DNA of 64,000 bases from Labia minor (GCA_963082975.1 OY720347.1:29343398-29407397), one strand, 5' to 3'; positions 11,330 through 24,596 are shown, counted from the first letter of the stretch. The notes: a model not told the origin generated them from the sequence alone. A program made the numbers and translations.

Positions 11330-13199
11330 CTCTGCACTAAAACTATTATAGTATATATCATTTCTATTTGGATCTATATGAGATCTACCTATAAAAAACA
11401 ATTAGAATATAAATAATAAAAATAAAAAAATTATCTCATCATCTATTATATTTTTTAATTTTATCATATATTAATAATATAAATCTAATATTGATAAGTA
11501 GGTACTGGTAGGGGAAATACAAATGAAGAATGTTCTCCTATTGTAATTTAAAATTGTATAACTAAATTAAAAATTATTCAAATCATTTATTATCCTATAT
11601 TCATTATTCATAAGAATGATAAATGAAAAATTTGTGACAGATTAAGAATGGCATCTGTCTTTTAAAACATTCAAGAATCAAAATGATATAAAACTAGAAA
11701 GCTTCCTTTAAATATTACTTTGTTAACGACCATGTGGCTTATTTAAGTACTTCTTAAACAAATATTTATAATCGTTTATTTATGAGGCAATCTTTTAAAT
11801 TTTGATATTTAAGAAAAAGATTATATATTTAATTAACAAATACAAGTTAAAGTATATTTTGTTGACCATGACTGTAGTAACTTAATAATTGTATAGTCCA
11901 AGAATTAAACCATTCCGAGTTCATTAATTTATATAGTAATAATGTAAATAAATGATCAATAAAAAGAAAACAAGGATTGTTAAAATAATAATTAAGTGAA
12001 GATATTTTTTATTTGTTGTTATAAATAAAACTAGGAAATTTATATTATGGGAATTAAAGTTTAATAAATTTATAGATGCTTATTAAAGTTGTATATTCAT
12101 CAAATCGATTAACTAATCAATATTTTATTTTTCATTAAAATATTGTATTTTTTATTATTTTTATATTCATTATATGTTTATTATTTATGGTATAAGTATG
12201 TGATTTTTGAATATATTATAATCTTAACGAATTTTTCATTATATAATATCCCTAAGTAACAGTAATAGCATTTACTTTAATAATTAGTTGTTTTTTTATA
12301 TTTATTTTCATCTATTAAAGTCATTGACCACGGCTCAATTCATAAAATTGATAAAAATTTAAGAGTTAAATATATATATAAATTATTTTTTAGTCAAGTA
12401 ATTTGATTAATTATATTAATATATTAATTATATGAAGCATATTAATAATTTAGAAATAAAGTTCTTAAAAACAGGAGCAAGTAAATTGTTAAAATAACTG
12501 ACTATATCATCAGTCTTAAGTCAATAAAAGTTAGGAATAAAGAGTAGGTAAGTGTAGGTAGGTAAAACAAAGAGCCAGATCCTAAGCATGCTATTCAAAT
12601 ATACTCGAAGGTAGATATATATATATACTAAGGTAGAAATAATTAATATTATCGAAGGGGTAAGCGATACTAGATTGTTATTTACATAGGCTGACAGGAC
12701 GTATGGAGGCCTCGTTTTCCACAAATGCATTATTAAATTTCATTCATTAAAACAAGAGATAAATTATTACTTTCTGATACTAATCGAGGTGTTAGAAAAT
12801 ATTATAATTGTAGTATAATTACAATGAAAGAATTATAAGATAGGTAGAAACGAATTTAATTAATTAATAATATAGACAAATGGGTGGATAAAATTAACTC
12901 CATTATTTTTAATATACATTTTTTTTTCTTTAAAAATAAATGATTGGAAATGTTTATCTTCAAGGAGGGACTTTTCATAAATCTCAAAAACGGTGAGACA
13001 CTTTTAAACAGTAAATCAATTTGCTTCAACTTTTCCCAACCGGGTAACAACGAATGTTGTGAAATGTTAAAGACCTAGGTGACGGGGTAGTCATTGTAAA
13101 TTGACTAGACATTTTTTATTTAAAGATATGTAGCTGAGTCCAAGAGGGAAAATACATATAAAAAAGTGACTGAATTATTATTTATTTATGTCTAATATT
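11330..13199. other. AT-rich stretch, nothing firmly recognised
   Basis: Mostly low-complexity AT-rich DNA. Around 12540-12730 and 12960-13090 the composition is more balanced, but the open frames there are short and have no recognisable motif. Confidence 0.5.
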
Positions 13200-13770
13200 C
13201 TTAGGAAGCTCGTATATTTTTAAACATGGCCCTTACAATGGATGGGATTGCCATGCTTGTCTATTTATCTGCGTTCAAGTTTAAGATTTCTCCTTTTTTT
13301 TTTCTCGAACATGACCCCTCGAACCAGAACATAACACATTGGAATCGACCAAGATCGTAGCAAGCTCATGCATATGATAATTCGGTGCACATATATTCGC
13401 TTTGACTTGAGGCAAAGTTGTATATTGGTTGCTTTATATGTTTGGATAAAGGCAATCCACAAATACGCGTTTCCTTTAGGTCACGCACTGACAATTTGTA
13501 ATTATCGTAGTCAATCTGATGATCTATATATTAAAGAGGGTGAACGGATGCATTTTGTATCTTGAATCATCCCTCTACCTTTCACCTCCTAGCCGCAAGT
13601 TATAATTTTGAGATTGGTTTGGCCGATTGCCCGAGGGAGAACTTTTCCTTGGCTGAGTTGATGATTAATGGGTGATGACTGTGGTTCCTAAATTCAAATG
13701 AAACGCTCGAACCGATGAGGATGCTATATCTGATGATTAGGCCATTTATTTATGAAATTACTAATCAAAC
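13200..13770. other. large non-repetitive island, candidate conserved non-coding element
   Basis: Nearly 600 bp of mixed, low-repeat sequence stands out from the AT background, apart from a T-run near 13300. Overlapping short frames lie on both strands, but none carries a domain, and stops interrupt each frame. There is no transposon end and no second copy in the window. An enhancer or other conserved element is my inference; an untranslated exon is the alternative. Confidence 0.3.
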
Positions 13771-15957
13771 TTAAAAGAGAAATTATATTATTATGAAAAT
13801 AAGAGATTTAACTGAAACCACCCGTTGAAACATATCTATATTATAACATACATATACATTATACTAAAATTAATAATTAAATGAGATTATTTTTTTATTA
13901 AAATCATACCGTAAAGTTTAAAATTGATGAATTGATTTGTTTTATGCCCATTTCAGTAGTTACAACACCATCAAAAAAAATTCCTTTCCCCACTCTTATT
14001 TTGTTATATATTTTTTATTAATATCATTAAAAATAACATTATTCATAATATTATTTTTTAACTAGTTTATTATTTACTAAATTAAAAATAATAAATCATT
14101 AATAAATCTAATAACCATACAGAGTTAGTTATTCATCAATATATGTTTAAAAAAACCTAAAATAAATTTTTGGCATAAAACCCTTAAATAGAATCTATGT
14201 AAATATAACACCATGGTGTTTGTTCACAGGTGAACACTTAGGATCAAGGAACTTTTCCATATACGTTTTACAAAGAATATAAAAATATACATATATTCTA
14301 GTAATTTCCAGAATTACTAAAAAAAGTAGATTTTAATTTTGATTTCCAAATATTAATAATCAAATATCATTTGAATAAAATAATTTATTCTACAAGTTAT
14401 ATTTGAAATAATTTAATGAAATTATTTAGATTAAGTTTATGTAATATTCTAATAGAAACAAGTTCTATACACTTTTTCTTTATAATTTTAAATGAATATA
14501 AAATAAAGAAATAGAATTAGAATAATTTTTCCCAATATTGAGTTGATTCTTTTCCTAAAAATTATACATATAATATATAGTATATTTACATGGATTTAAT
14601 ATAAATCATATATATAAATCATTAAGCAACTGAAAAACATATGTGCATATTTTTTTATATATAAATATATTTAAATATATATAAATGTATTTAAAATAAA
14701 ATCAGTTTTCGAAAAATTATTTTCATTTAAAATAATAATAAAATAATTTCAAATTTAGTCATTTTGTATATTTTGATTTTTCGAATATTCTCAGATAAAT
14801 AATCAAAAAAGAAGATAATAAAAATTCATAAAAATATCTTTTGATTCTGATTTATAAACATTTTTAAAGAACGTTGTGTAGACGAAAGTTGTTTTATCCC
14901 TTATAGAATCTATTTATTTCACTAATAAACAAAACAAACATTTTTAAAAATTAAATCATACAAACGGTCAAACATTCAGTTTAAAAAACCATTAATATGA
15001 AAATGCAAAAGTTTTATCTAAAAATTGCTATTCTTTGTTTGAATTAGGAAAAATCATATCTAGGTTGAAATGATAGAACCTTCAAACTGTTATTTTATTA
15101 AGAGGGATGATATTTATCTAATCTATCTATCTTTAATTAATGAAGAATTCTTTAGGTGAAATATGCATTAAATTCTCTCTTTTTAATTTATTCCTAGTTA
15201 ATCATTCTTGGTATATTTATTCATTAGATAAAATAAAGGAAATTTTTAATAGAAATATGATTACTTCAAAGTTTAATATATATAAAATGAAATCTTGTTA
15301 ATTTATCTATTTATCAAGCTATATATTATTATCAAATAATTACATGCATATAATAATGACTATCTATCTTTGTTAACTGCCAGTCTCCCATTTTATGAAG
15401 AATAGAATATTTTTTATGAATATTAAATTAATGATAAATATTATTAATAATTTCGTGATGGATGAATAACACACTTTCTAACTCTCCTCTCACTTACTCT
15501 TTTAATAGATTAGGAAAATTGTGATTTAATCAGAATGAAAAAATAACAAAAGACAAAGTTTAAGAAAAAGAAAGGAAAAGATGAATTATGAATTTGAATG
15601 GAGGCGGAAAAAATAAATTTTTGAATTAATATTTAATTTGAGATGATTTTTATTATTGACCATTATTCATTGTTTTTAAGTGATTTTTCATGTTTCAATT
15701 TAATTTATGAGTGTTTTTTTTTTCTTTTTAATCTTTTAATGATATAAATAGATATAGATTAAAATTATTTTTAATGTTATATTTTTTCAATATATATTAT
15801 TATTATTTTAAATGCCTAATATAAATACAATATTTCAAATTTCATTTTCATTTTTGATATTCCTTTGTAATAAATATTCTTATATTGTAATATTTCGATT
15901 TGAAAAATAGTTTTTCGTACGTCACCCAACAATGAGGGGGAATACCTAATGAAGTTG
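13771..15957. other. AT-rich stretch, nothing recognised
   Basis: AT-rich DNA with (AT)n patches near 14620-14690 and no coding or transposon signature. Confidence 0.6.
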
Positions 15958-15960
15958 ATT

Positions 15961-16001
15961 TTTTACCGACTGACGAAAGGAAGGGAAAGTATTGTTTTCT
16001 A
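15961..16001 (+). repeat. terminal fragment of the CRE-bearing dispersed repeat
   Basis: Matches the left end of the family (ttttaccgactgacg, then aagggaaagtattgttttc) with several substitutions, then diverges. A solo, old end fragment. Confidence 0.5.
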
Positions 16002-18579
16002 AGATAATCGACTGAAATACATAAAAGCACATAAAAGTAGATAAAAAGTAAGTACATTTAAGTAAGTAAAAACTAAAATAGTCACTTTTTTTAAGTTAAA
16101 TACTCACATTATTAAAATAAAAATTTGCACTGAAAAATTAAACAATTGATGTAGAAATGCTTCGCATCCTTCTTTCAGCGTGACAATATTTACTAACTAA
16201 TTATGTATTTTTGATGAATTGGTAAAATTAACCATACATTGATTAATAAATGAAGTTGGATTTTTTAAAGACTTTAAGAGCAAGACAGCTTCTTTCGTTT
16301 TTTTATTTTATCCAAATTTTTCATTACTTTTGTTATTTTTAAATAATATAAAAAGATTAACTATTTTTGATATTTAGAATATTATATATTAACCGTTTTT
16401 TTTGATTGATTGATTGATTTTTATCCATATCAACTTAAAAATACCAAGGAAACACGGCAAACGTTTTGATGCCATTTAACTTTATCTCTAAAATAAAATG
16501 TATTTCTTCCAAAAATTGTACAATTTTAATAATTTTTTCAGTGTTTTTTTAATAAAAATTAATGGCACTTTTAGTTACGAAGCGCACGAGCGCGATGGCG
16601 CTGTTGGCACTCAAACGATTGATGATAATAATATATGAAAAAAAAACATTGATAATATTGAGATGGAAATATGATGTGAAATTATACATGTATTAAAAAA
16701 ATAAATAATATTACTTATTTAATAATTAATACAATTTTAGCAATGATTAAAATAAAAAACAAATTCTTCGGAAAAGATGTAAAGATAGAGAGAACACAAG
16801 TTTTCCAATTATTTGGTACAAAGGACGTAGATAATTATTATATTTATTTTAAAAATTATTATTATAAATTATAACAATACAAAAGGAAAAATTAATTTAG
16901 ATTCAACGTGTATTGATTTTATTTTTAATGAATATATAATTATAATAATAATAATTACTAAATCATAGAATAATATTTATAATTTCATCTGTGAATTGCC
17001 TTTTGATCATTGAACTGTCAACATGAATTGTTTGGATAAAATAACACTTTCACTCATTAAAAATATATATATTATGAAAATTGCTTACAGTTTGATAACG
17101 AGCTTCATGTTTTTTACCTGTTCTGGTTAGTATTTTGTGTAATTCAAATAAATGTAAAATTAATTTCTGAGGAGGATTTATTATAATAACATAAATACAC
17201 TAATTAAAGATTAATAATAGAATAATAAACAAATAAAATTAATATTAATTGAAAATCAAATTAGGCAAATTTTGACGAATTAAATAAACTATAATCTAAC
17301 ATGGAATTTTGGATTAGATTTTCTATTAATATTTTACCTAATGAAAATGGCAATTAATTAAACAATCATTATATTTTGAAATGAAAATGATTAATTAAAT
17401 ATAACAAGAAAGATTAATTAACAAATTGTATCCATTTTTTTTTGTTTAATTTCTATTAGGACCTACTCTCCCTATATATATTTCTCTTTGAACGAATTTT
17501 CAATCGATAAAAAAGAATTTTATTATTCCAAAAATTAATTCAAATACATTTTTTTTAAATTTACATTGAGGTTAATATAATTTTTCAAATATAAATTCAT
17601 TAATTCAATTTAATAAATTAATTTTACTTTTTTAAGGGAGAAAATCATTTCTCATATATATATATATATATATATAAGTTAAATTAGGATATATTTCTTA
17701 CTGTAGTTAGTCGAGAGCGTCGGCTTAAAAACTTACTTGTTTACCCTATATATATATATTTATGGTATACACTTCTAAATGGTCTGTGACTTATATGTAT
17801 GATTAAATAAAGAAATAACTAATAAATAAAATTTTAAAATGCTAGTATTAACTTAATGAAATTTAAACATTTTTAGCTAAAATAGAATAATTAATGCCCA
17901 ATATATATATATTAAACAAATGTATTAATTAGGTTTAAGGCTCACCATCTCTACAAATATACGATAGGCAAAAAGTTTTTTTACCTATATTGTAAATTAA
18001 ATTTATATGGATATGTAGGATGAAAAAAATCTGCAAATTGAAAATCAAAATCAATCAATCAAATAGTTAAATTAAATTTATTTCTCTTTATTGTAATTAC
18101 ATTTTTTTTTGGCCGTGATAAAGATTATATTGTAAAAACTTTGATTTTAAATTGAAATTAAATTACCATATTTAAATTTATTAATATTTTTGCGAATGAA
18201 AAAATAATTTCTAAATATATCTAAATTTTAATGTGAATTCATAAAAAGGTAAAAAAAAAAAGTAGAAAGCTTTTTGATGGATTTATATAAACATGATGAG
18301 AAGTATGAATATAAGAGTATATATGTGAATCGCGCAATAAAAAAATTCTTCAGAAATGAGTTAAATTCAAATTGGTTATTTTTATACATAATTAATTATC
18401 TTAATTAAATAATAACTTATCCAATTATAATTTGTGTTTTTGTTTCTTAAGAGAAATGACCCTTTTATATTGTGAAAGATAAAAATAAAAAATACAATAA
18501 TCGGACTTTAAAATAAAGAATAAAACATATCCTATATTCTATTTTAACATAAGGAATGATATTTGTTTATTAGTTTGTG
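16002..18579. other. AT-rich stretch with one small GC patch
   Basis: Mostly AT-rich. The patch at about 16560-16640 contains gcgcacgagcgcgatggcgc, unusually GC-rich for this window, of unknown origin. About 16985-17130 is moderately complex. An (AT)n microsatellite is at 17653-17676. No gene was seen. Confidence 0.5.
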
Positions 18580-18960
18580 GGATAAAGGTAGGAGGGAGGG
18601 GTCGACCAGAGCTTTCTTGCATTTAGACACAGTCGAGTAATGCGTAGGCCAAAAGGCCTTAGTTCAAATATTCCATCAGACGTTTTTGCACTTTATTCTT
18701 GGTGTGTGTGTGCGTTTGTGTTTGTGTGTTTGTGCATATTTATAAACCAGGTTAATTTGGCCCAAGCACAAAGCAAACATAAAACCACGGGTAGTAAGTT
18801 GCAAAAATGCGGCAGCAAACCCTCATAAACAATTAATTCTTTTAGTTCACTTCTATTTAATTAAAAATCAAACTCGGCTTTGGCCTGGTCAGGGCTTAGC
18901 CTTTAATTTCCAATAATAATAGCCTTGGGAGTTAAGATCTCTAATTCCCATGTGTTACTC
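18580..18960. other. non-repetitive island, candidate conserved non-coding element
   Basis: About 380 bp of complex sequence with an imperfect TG-rich stretch (18700-18735). It contains homeodomain-like words (tttataaac, aattaatt) and cggctttggcctggtcagg-type GC words. A 62-codon frame covers part of it, but that frame includes the TG repeat and has no domain, so I do not call it coding. A regulatory role is inferred from composition only. Confidence 0.3.
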
Positions 18961-20255
18961 TACTTAAATGAACAATCAGTTTTCAAACAAAACTTTTAAC
19001 TCAAAGTTGATGTACAAATTATAATAAAATTCAATATATAAAGTTGCACGTCATTTACTTTAAAGCAAAAAAAAAAAAAAAATTCTTTTTTATATTACTT
19101 TAATGAGAGAAACAAGGAAAATTTATTTAAAATTTCAAGTTTAATTTTTATGTTTAATGATAGAAGTATAGTATACACATATAATAACACAATAAAAGTC
19201 ATAAAAATTATTTTAAAGAAAATGTTATTATATAGATATTTTATGTTTTTATATTTTTTATATATTTTTTCAATTATTTCTAAATTTTAATATAATTATT
19301 GAATTTATATAAAATTCAGATTGAAATTAGCATTATTTAAAAATATTTTTGTGAAAATTTCCTAAAACTTGTAAAATTTCAAGAAATTTTGATAAATATG
19401 AATTTTAGGTATGAGTTAAAAACTTAATTTATCCAAATTGATGGAACTTATTTAAAATATTTTTAATCAAATTGTGGCATTGAGTCTATTGGTGGGATTT
19501 AGGTATATTATATCCTAACATCATCACCAGATTATTATAATAATATGTATGCATAAAGAAAATTAGCATATAAATTGTATATTAAATAAAAGTATTATGC
19601 CTAAAAGTAGATGAAGAAATCAGAGAAACTTACTGGTTTAATTTTTTCCTTCCTCTCTCCTAAATTTTGTTGGTCATAGTCATTTAACCAGTCTTTCAAA
19701 TAATATATGATATTTGTGAAGTGCTAAATCAACTTTTTTCTCACATAAACTTAGCATATATTCAAATTTTATTAACAATTCTAAATAAATATTCATCCAG
19801 TTTTTAGATAAAAGTTTAATTCCACCTTTCAAAAAAGAACACACTTGTGGAATTCAATTAATCATATTTCACACATTCATTAATTCACACATTAGACATT
19901 AAAATATAAAAGTATAAAAAAAAATATTTCTATTCAGTTTTGTTTTTTTTAACAAATTTTAAGTTAATAGTAAAATGATTTAATATCTATAATAATTTAC
20001 AATTTAAAAGGATAAAGAAATTATATCTATTTTGATATTTAACTTATCAAAAAAAAAAACTTTTTTGTTGAAAAAATAACTAATTTAAAACCTAATTAGA
20101 AAGTTTAATATTCAACTTTTAGCTAATTACAATAATAACGATATTAATTTTTTATCAAATCTTTTAATGAAAATAGTTTTAATTAATTCAGGATCAAACA
20201 ATGTTTAGAGTGAAGTTTCCTCCAAAAAAGAAAAATATAAGGAAAATCTATATAT
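18961..20255. other. AT-rich stretch, nothing recognised
   Basis: Low-complexity AT-rich DNA, including a 19-base A run near 19064-19082. No features found. Confidence 0.6.
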
Positions 20256-20543
20256 CAGTGGCTCTTAAAGTGGAAGCAACAACTCTTAAAAGGGGAGGAG
20301 TCATTTTTAAATGATATTTTATTATTTAATCTATTTGTTCATTTTTTAAAATATAAGTATTAAATCTTTGTTAGTCAAGTTTAGAAATTGTAATTTTAAA
20401 TATTCTTAAATATATTATAGTAATGTAATTTTAATTTGTTCCATAAATAAAAATTTAAATCCTCGGGAAGTTTTTTTTAAATATGACCACACACATCTAT
20501 TACATTTTTAGGAGGTCGAGGAGAAAATAATTAAGTTCCACTG
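20256..20543. mobile_element. probable old hAT-type non-autonomous element
   Basis: The left end reads cagtggctcttaaagtgg and the inverted right end cagtggaacttaattatt, consistent with diverged hAT terminal repeats. The subterminal ggggaggag and ggaggtcgagg words are also hAT-like. The 8-bp flanks match poorly, so either the insertion is old or one boundary is off. Confidence 0.45.
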
Positions 20544-21034
20544 ATTTACGTTTATAACTACATTTAAAATATAATTGAAAAGAATCAGTTGAAAATGACG
20601 ATAAAACAAATAGAAAGATTATAACATTACTTGAAAATTTCTAAACTACAAGGAGTAAGGTAACCAAATTTTTCTGAGGTGAAGGGTACCTCAAATGATG
20701 AAAAATAAAAAAGAAATTAGAATCTTAGGTAACTCCTGAGCTGAGCTGCGGGTGTTCCAATTTCCAGAAATATATATAAAGGAGAGTGCTTGTATGTATG
20801 TAATTTGTTTACTTTTTTGTGTTGTCATAGAAACAGATATATATATATATAATTAGAACCTCTCTCTCTCCCTCTATTTAAAATTTTAAAAAATTTCTTA
20901 AGCCAGGTAAATTAATTGGACTGGAAGAGGAGACATGTGATTAGAGAAATTGGGGAAAAATCAACCGAAATGTAATTAAACAAAAAAATTCAAGAATTAT
21001 GCTACGGATACGACTTACATACAATTAAATGTAG

Positions 21035-21563
21035 AATTTGAAAAAAGTATAAATATTTAAATACTTAAGATCTCTAATCACGAAGGATAATAATATTCGA
21101 GAAGAATTTAAATCGACGTTGTAATTGAGTAGCGCCTGTTATTATGCAGTAAAGGGGTTTATCTCATCAAAGAGGATCAAAATTAAAATATATAAAACAA
21201 TTATTTTTCATGTTGATCGATGACTAGGGTGACCATATTTCGAAAACACCAAACCGGGACAAACGGTATACCTTTTTTTAAGAACTAAATTGAAAAAATT
21301 TTGAAAAAAAAATTACGAAATGTCCTAAATATTGAAAAAACGGGACAGTAGGCTGTCCCGAAGACATTTTTGGGACAGAGCAACTTGGACAAACTAGAAA
21401 TTGGGAGAAACCGATTGGGAAACATCCGGTGGAAGACCAAGGACCAAGGTGGGTGGACAATGAAGGAAGGGACATGGGAGAGATGGGACAGGGTAGGATT
21501 TGGTGGATGCTGCGGCTAAGAACTTTCGAAAACTGTAGAGACACAGAGTTAGATAAATATAAC
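21035..21563 (+). pseudogene. degraded LINE C-terminal remnant, interrupted
   Basis: The DNA at 21035-21220 aligns with 57860-58040 (KYL region, then the ccttgttat / gcaataaag block). The DNA at 21395-21563 aligns with the terminal GRP-RW and AAKNF block of the same family at 58275-58450, ending in a cacagag tail. Between them is an unrelated hAT-like segment, and part of the LINE is missing. There are many substitutions and frame breaks. Confidence 0.7.
21223..21394. mobile_element. hAT-like segment within the LINE remnant
   Basis: Begins agggtgaccatatttcg and contains aaaccgggacaaacggta, then the palindromic gggacag...ctgtccc words. Part of it matches the interior of the hAT MITE at 32565-32777 (cggtttacctttttttt, then attgaaaaaattt). 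I could not find a clean right terminal repeat. Confidence 0.45.
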
Positions 21564-21720
21564 ATATACAATAATAATATATAATTAATTTACTGATTAA
21601 ATTAAAATATATTTTACAAGAAAACAAATAAATGTCTTATCTACTTATACTGATTGAAACAAAATGGATGAAAACCTTTTACATACAGACTTTCAACCAA
21701 ATACTATGTATCACTCGGGG

Positions 21721-21781
21721 GTACAGGGGGCGGAGCCCCCGTCTAGGTGTGAAGAGCGCCGTAGGCGCTCGGAGCAGCTAG
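21721..21781 (+). mobile_element. Helitron-like 3' terminus
   Basis: Two perfect hairpins lie close together: gggggc-gga-gccccc (21726-21740) and gagcgcc-gta-ggcgctc (21754-21770). The second is followed after 7 nt by CTAG (21778-21781) and then a T. A GC hairpin 6-12 nt before CTRR with insertion before T is the defining 3' end of Helitrons, the rolling-circle DNA transposons. I could not locate the 5' TC end or any Rep/helicase coding, so the copy is non-autonomous or truncated. Confidence 0.6.
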
Positions 21782-22654
21782 TTTTTATTTAATGTAATAA
21801 TATTTCATATTTTTATATAATTTCCTATTTCATATTTTTATTTATTTTATATTCTTAAATGGTTTTTTATGAGGACTATTATTTATTCTAAAAAAAAATA
21901 TCCATTTAACTAACTATTTCTTCTATATTTCTTACAGTTAGATGATGCTAGAATTAAACTAATAATTGGCTAAATTTATAATTTCCCCGGAGTACAATTT
22001 TTCTAACTTGAAATAATTTTCTTATGTTCTTTCATCCAAGGTGATTGCAATTATAAAATAAAATAATGACAAAATAAATAAATAAATAAAAGAAACAAAA
22101 AAATATATTTGAATAAATTCATCTATTTTTTTTAAAAAAAAAATTGATTAAATAGTAGAGAAATAAAATAAAAAAATATATTTTTCAAAGATAGATTCTA
22201 AGAAAAAACATATAAATTTGCTGCGAGATTAAGATTATAAATTGAAATTTTTAATATACTATATTAAAATAGATTTTCTTGGTTAATATCCTGGGAATAA
22301 AAGGATTAACTTTTGAAAATTAATAATTTATTTTTTATTAGGGAAAAACAAGGGTTTATATTGGGATCTTTTATTAGAAATATTTTTCTTCCCTACTTAT
22401 CTTCTTTCTATATCTATATTTTATTTTTTTCATCTTTGTGAGAGTAATCCACTTGGCGGGGTCATCTTTAAATTAGGTAAGAAGAAGAAACAAAATAAAA
22501 TTGAGATTACACTTCGTGTGTAGAAAAATAGAGTTCTTTTAATTTTGTATGAAATTTTTCTATTTTCTAATAAATAAATAAATAAATAAAGCGTAGTTAA
22601 ATAGATAAATGAAAGAGAGAGAGCGAGAGAAAAAGTACCATTCAAATTTATTAT

Positions 22655-22850
22655 TTATAGATCTAGACACCTCGGGGTCGAGATTAATAAAAACAAAACT
22701 GGAAAAATAAATTGAAAAAAATAAAAGTGGATACTAATTCCCAAGGTGTTTGCATATTAAAACCAATTAATTTTGATTAATTAACAGCATCTGTGACAGT
22801 GGAAATTATAAATTACCCCTCTGTCCCGAGCGATAAGTGATTGATTAATC
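22655..22850. other. non-repetitive island with POU- and homeodomain-like words
   Basis: The core contains tttgcatattaaaaccaatt, then gattaattaac and ctgtgacagtgg, and ends cccctctgtcccgagcg. These words resemble octamer and homeodomain binding sites. They occur easily by chance in AT-rich DNA, so an enhancer is only a possibility. Confidence 0.25.
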
Positions 22851-23277
22851 CATATTTTATTTTTTTTTTGTATCTTATTCATTTATTTATTTATTTGTAA
22901 ATAAAATTGAATGAATTTTGCTTATAATACATATTAGTATTCATATGTATTCATTGCATACATTAAATAAGTTGCCTATTTTGTCATTATGGAGAAATTA
23001 TATTTATCTAATTAAATATTAAAGTATTAATACAATTTAAAATAAACTTTATATTTTTCACAAAAATTAATATTATAAGAAAATAATAAATAATTATTAA
23101 TTTAAGTATTGTCATGAAACAAACTGCTCTTCGTATGGGTGTGTATGTATGTATAACACGTTCTTAGATTTATTTTGTTATGATTCTCATCCCTTCCTTT
23201 CCCATTCATCCATCTTTCATGATTTCCCTATTTTAAACCACATTGACTGATTGTCCTAAATCGTTCTCCCGTCTGTA

Positions 23278-23278
23278 T

Positions 23279-23329
<51 letters not shown>
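23278..23329. repeat. compound microsatellite (TA)n(GA)n
   Basis: About 13 TA units followed directly by about 13 GA units. Confidence 0.95.
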
Positions 23330-24090
23330 TAAGGTGGGACAAAAAGTTAGGGATTATATTTTGATCTTTCTATAAAAGATACAATATGGGTTGAACATCA
23401 CTTGAATGCCAGATATTTAACCATATTTCGTGATTTTATTAGTTGCCACATCAGTAAAATAAGAGTAGTAGAGGCATTTAAACAAAATATTGTACCTCCA
23501 CACTAACGACGATTGCTCCTGCATTGAACAACCGCCTTAAATCAAAGTGAAAAAGGTTTAATAAGAAATACTTTAGGTAAAGGTATGTTTTATTTATTTT
23601 TATTTTTTATTTTTATATACACTCGAATCGTAGTTCAAAATATCTTGGCGCTCAGGCTATTTCCAAAAACAGCAGCTTTTCACCGTTAAAAAAATTAAAA
23701 TTAAGAAATCTTATTTATCAATTTATCATTATAAAAGAAAAATAATACATTTTATTTAACGCTAAAAAATAGACTCACCTGACAGATAATTTCTCTAATC
23801 ATAAGGCATGACTTTGAAATTAACTTTTATCAGTATCAACTTTTTCCATCAAAGATATTAAATAGTTCGACAAGTGCATTCTAGTACATTTTACAATATC
23901 ATAAAATCCATAAATATTAGATAAAATGTGACAAAAATATATCTTAGCTCATTTTATACAAATGGCTTCCAACTAATGCTAATGATGAGAAAATGTATTT
24001 ATGTATATAATATATTATTTTATTTTAATATTATCTTTTGATCTTAAAAAAAGATAAAATATTCTTAGAAACAACCAACAAATAGTATTA

Positions 24091-24375
24091 ATAATTATTA
24101 AGAGAATTTTTATTAAAAGACCACATTATTTGTATAAAATTATTTATTAAATTAAAATAATTGTACAACGTTTCAACTGCTTATTCTGCAGTCGTTTTCA
24201 AGTAACCGTATGCTTGCTCCGATTCAAGCGGACTGATGCATGTTAGGACACGTCACCTCTTATATAGGAAACGACTGCAGAATAAGCAGTTGAAACGTTG
24301 TACAATTATTTTAATTTAATAAATAATTTTATACAAATAATGTGGTCTTTTAATAAAAATTCTCTTAATAATTAT
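24091..24375. mobile_element. foldback element with perfect 107-bp arms
   Basis: Left arm 24091-24197 and right arm 24269-24375 are exact inverse copies over all 107 bases by my reading. They are separated by a 71-bp loop that includes the words gattcaagcggactgatgc and cacgtcacctcttatatagg. The outer part of the arms is AT-rich; the inner part contains acaacgtttcaactgcttat and ctgcagtcgttt. There is no reading frame. The word ttaataattat occurs at both outer edges, but the edge is itself near-palindromic, so I cannot claim a target-site duplication. A foldback MITE is the best reading; a recently formed inverted duplication is the alternative. Confidence 0.8.
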
Positions 24376-24596
24376 CAAAATAACCACAAAAGCTTTAATA
24401 AATAGTATTAATATTTATATTTATTTAAGAGATATTCCTGGATCCAAAAATTATTCATTATATTTTTATAAATTGGTTAAGTTGGAATTGCATAATTAAT
24501 TGCTTATTAGGTATTCGTAAGTAACTTTGTAAAAATTTCATGGAAATATCTTTTTTAAAAGTATCTAAATCAATTTTTATCTTGAATATTGATCTA

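Larger units (their letters stand above)
21782..24090. other. AT-rich stretch with scattered complex patches
   Basis: Contains the island at 22655-22850 and a microsatellite at 23278-23329 (listed separately), plus moderately complex sequence at about 23340-23570 and 23620-23690 that has no frame, repeat or motif I recognise. Confidence 0.5.

Noticed and set aside
18640..18828. Small protein of 62 residues
   Set aside because: Its middle is encoded by a TG-rich simple repeat and the rest matches nothing I know.
24091..24375. microRNA precursor
   Set aside because: The arms are 107 bp and perfectly paired, far longer than an animal pre-miRNA hairpin. A foldback element is simpler, though siRNA production is still possible.
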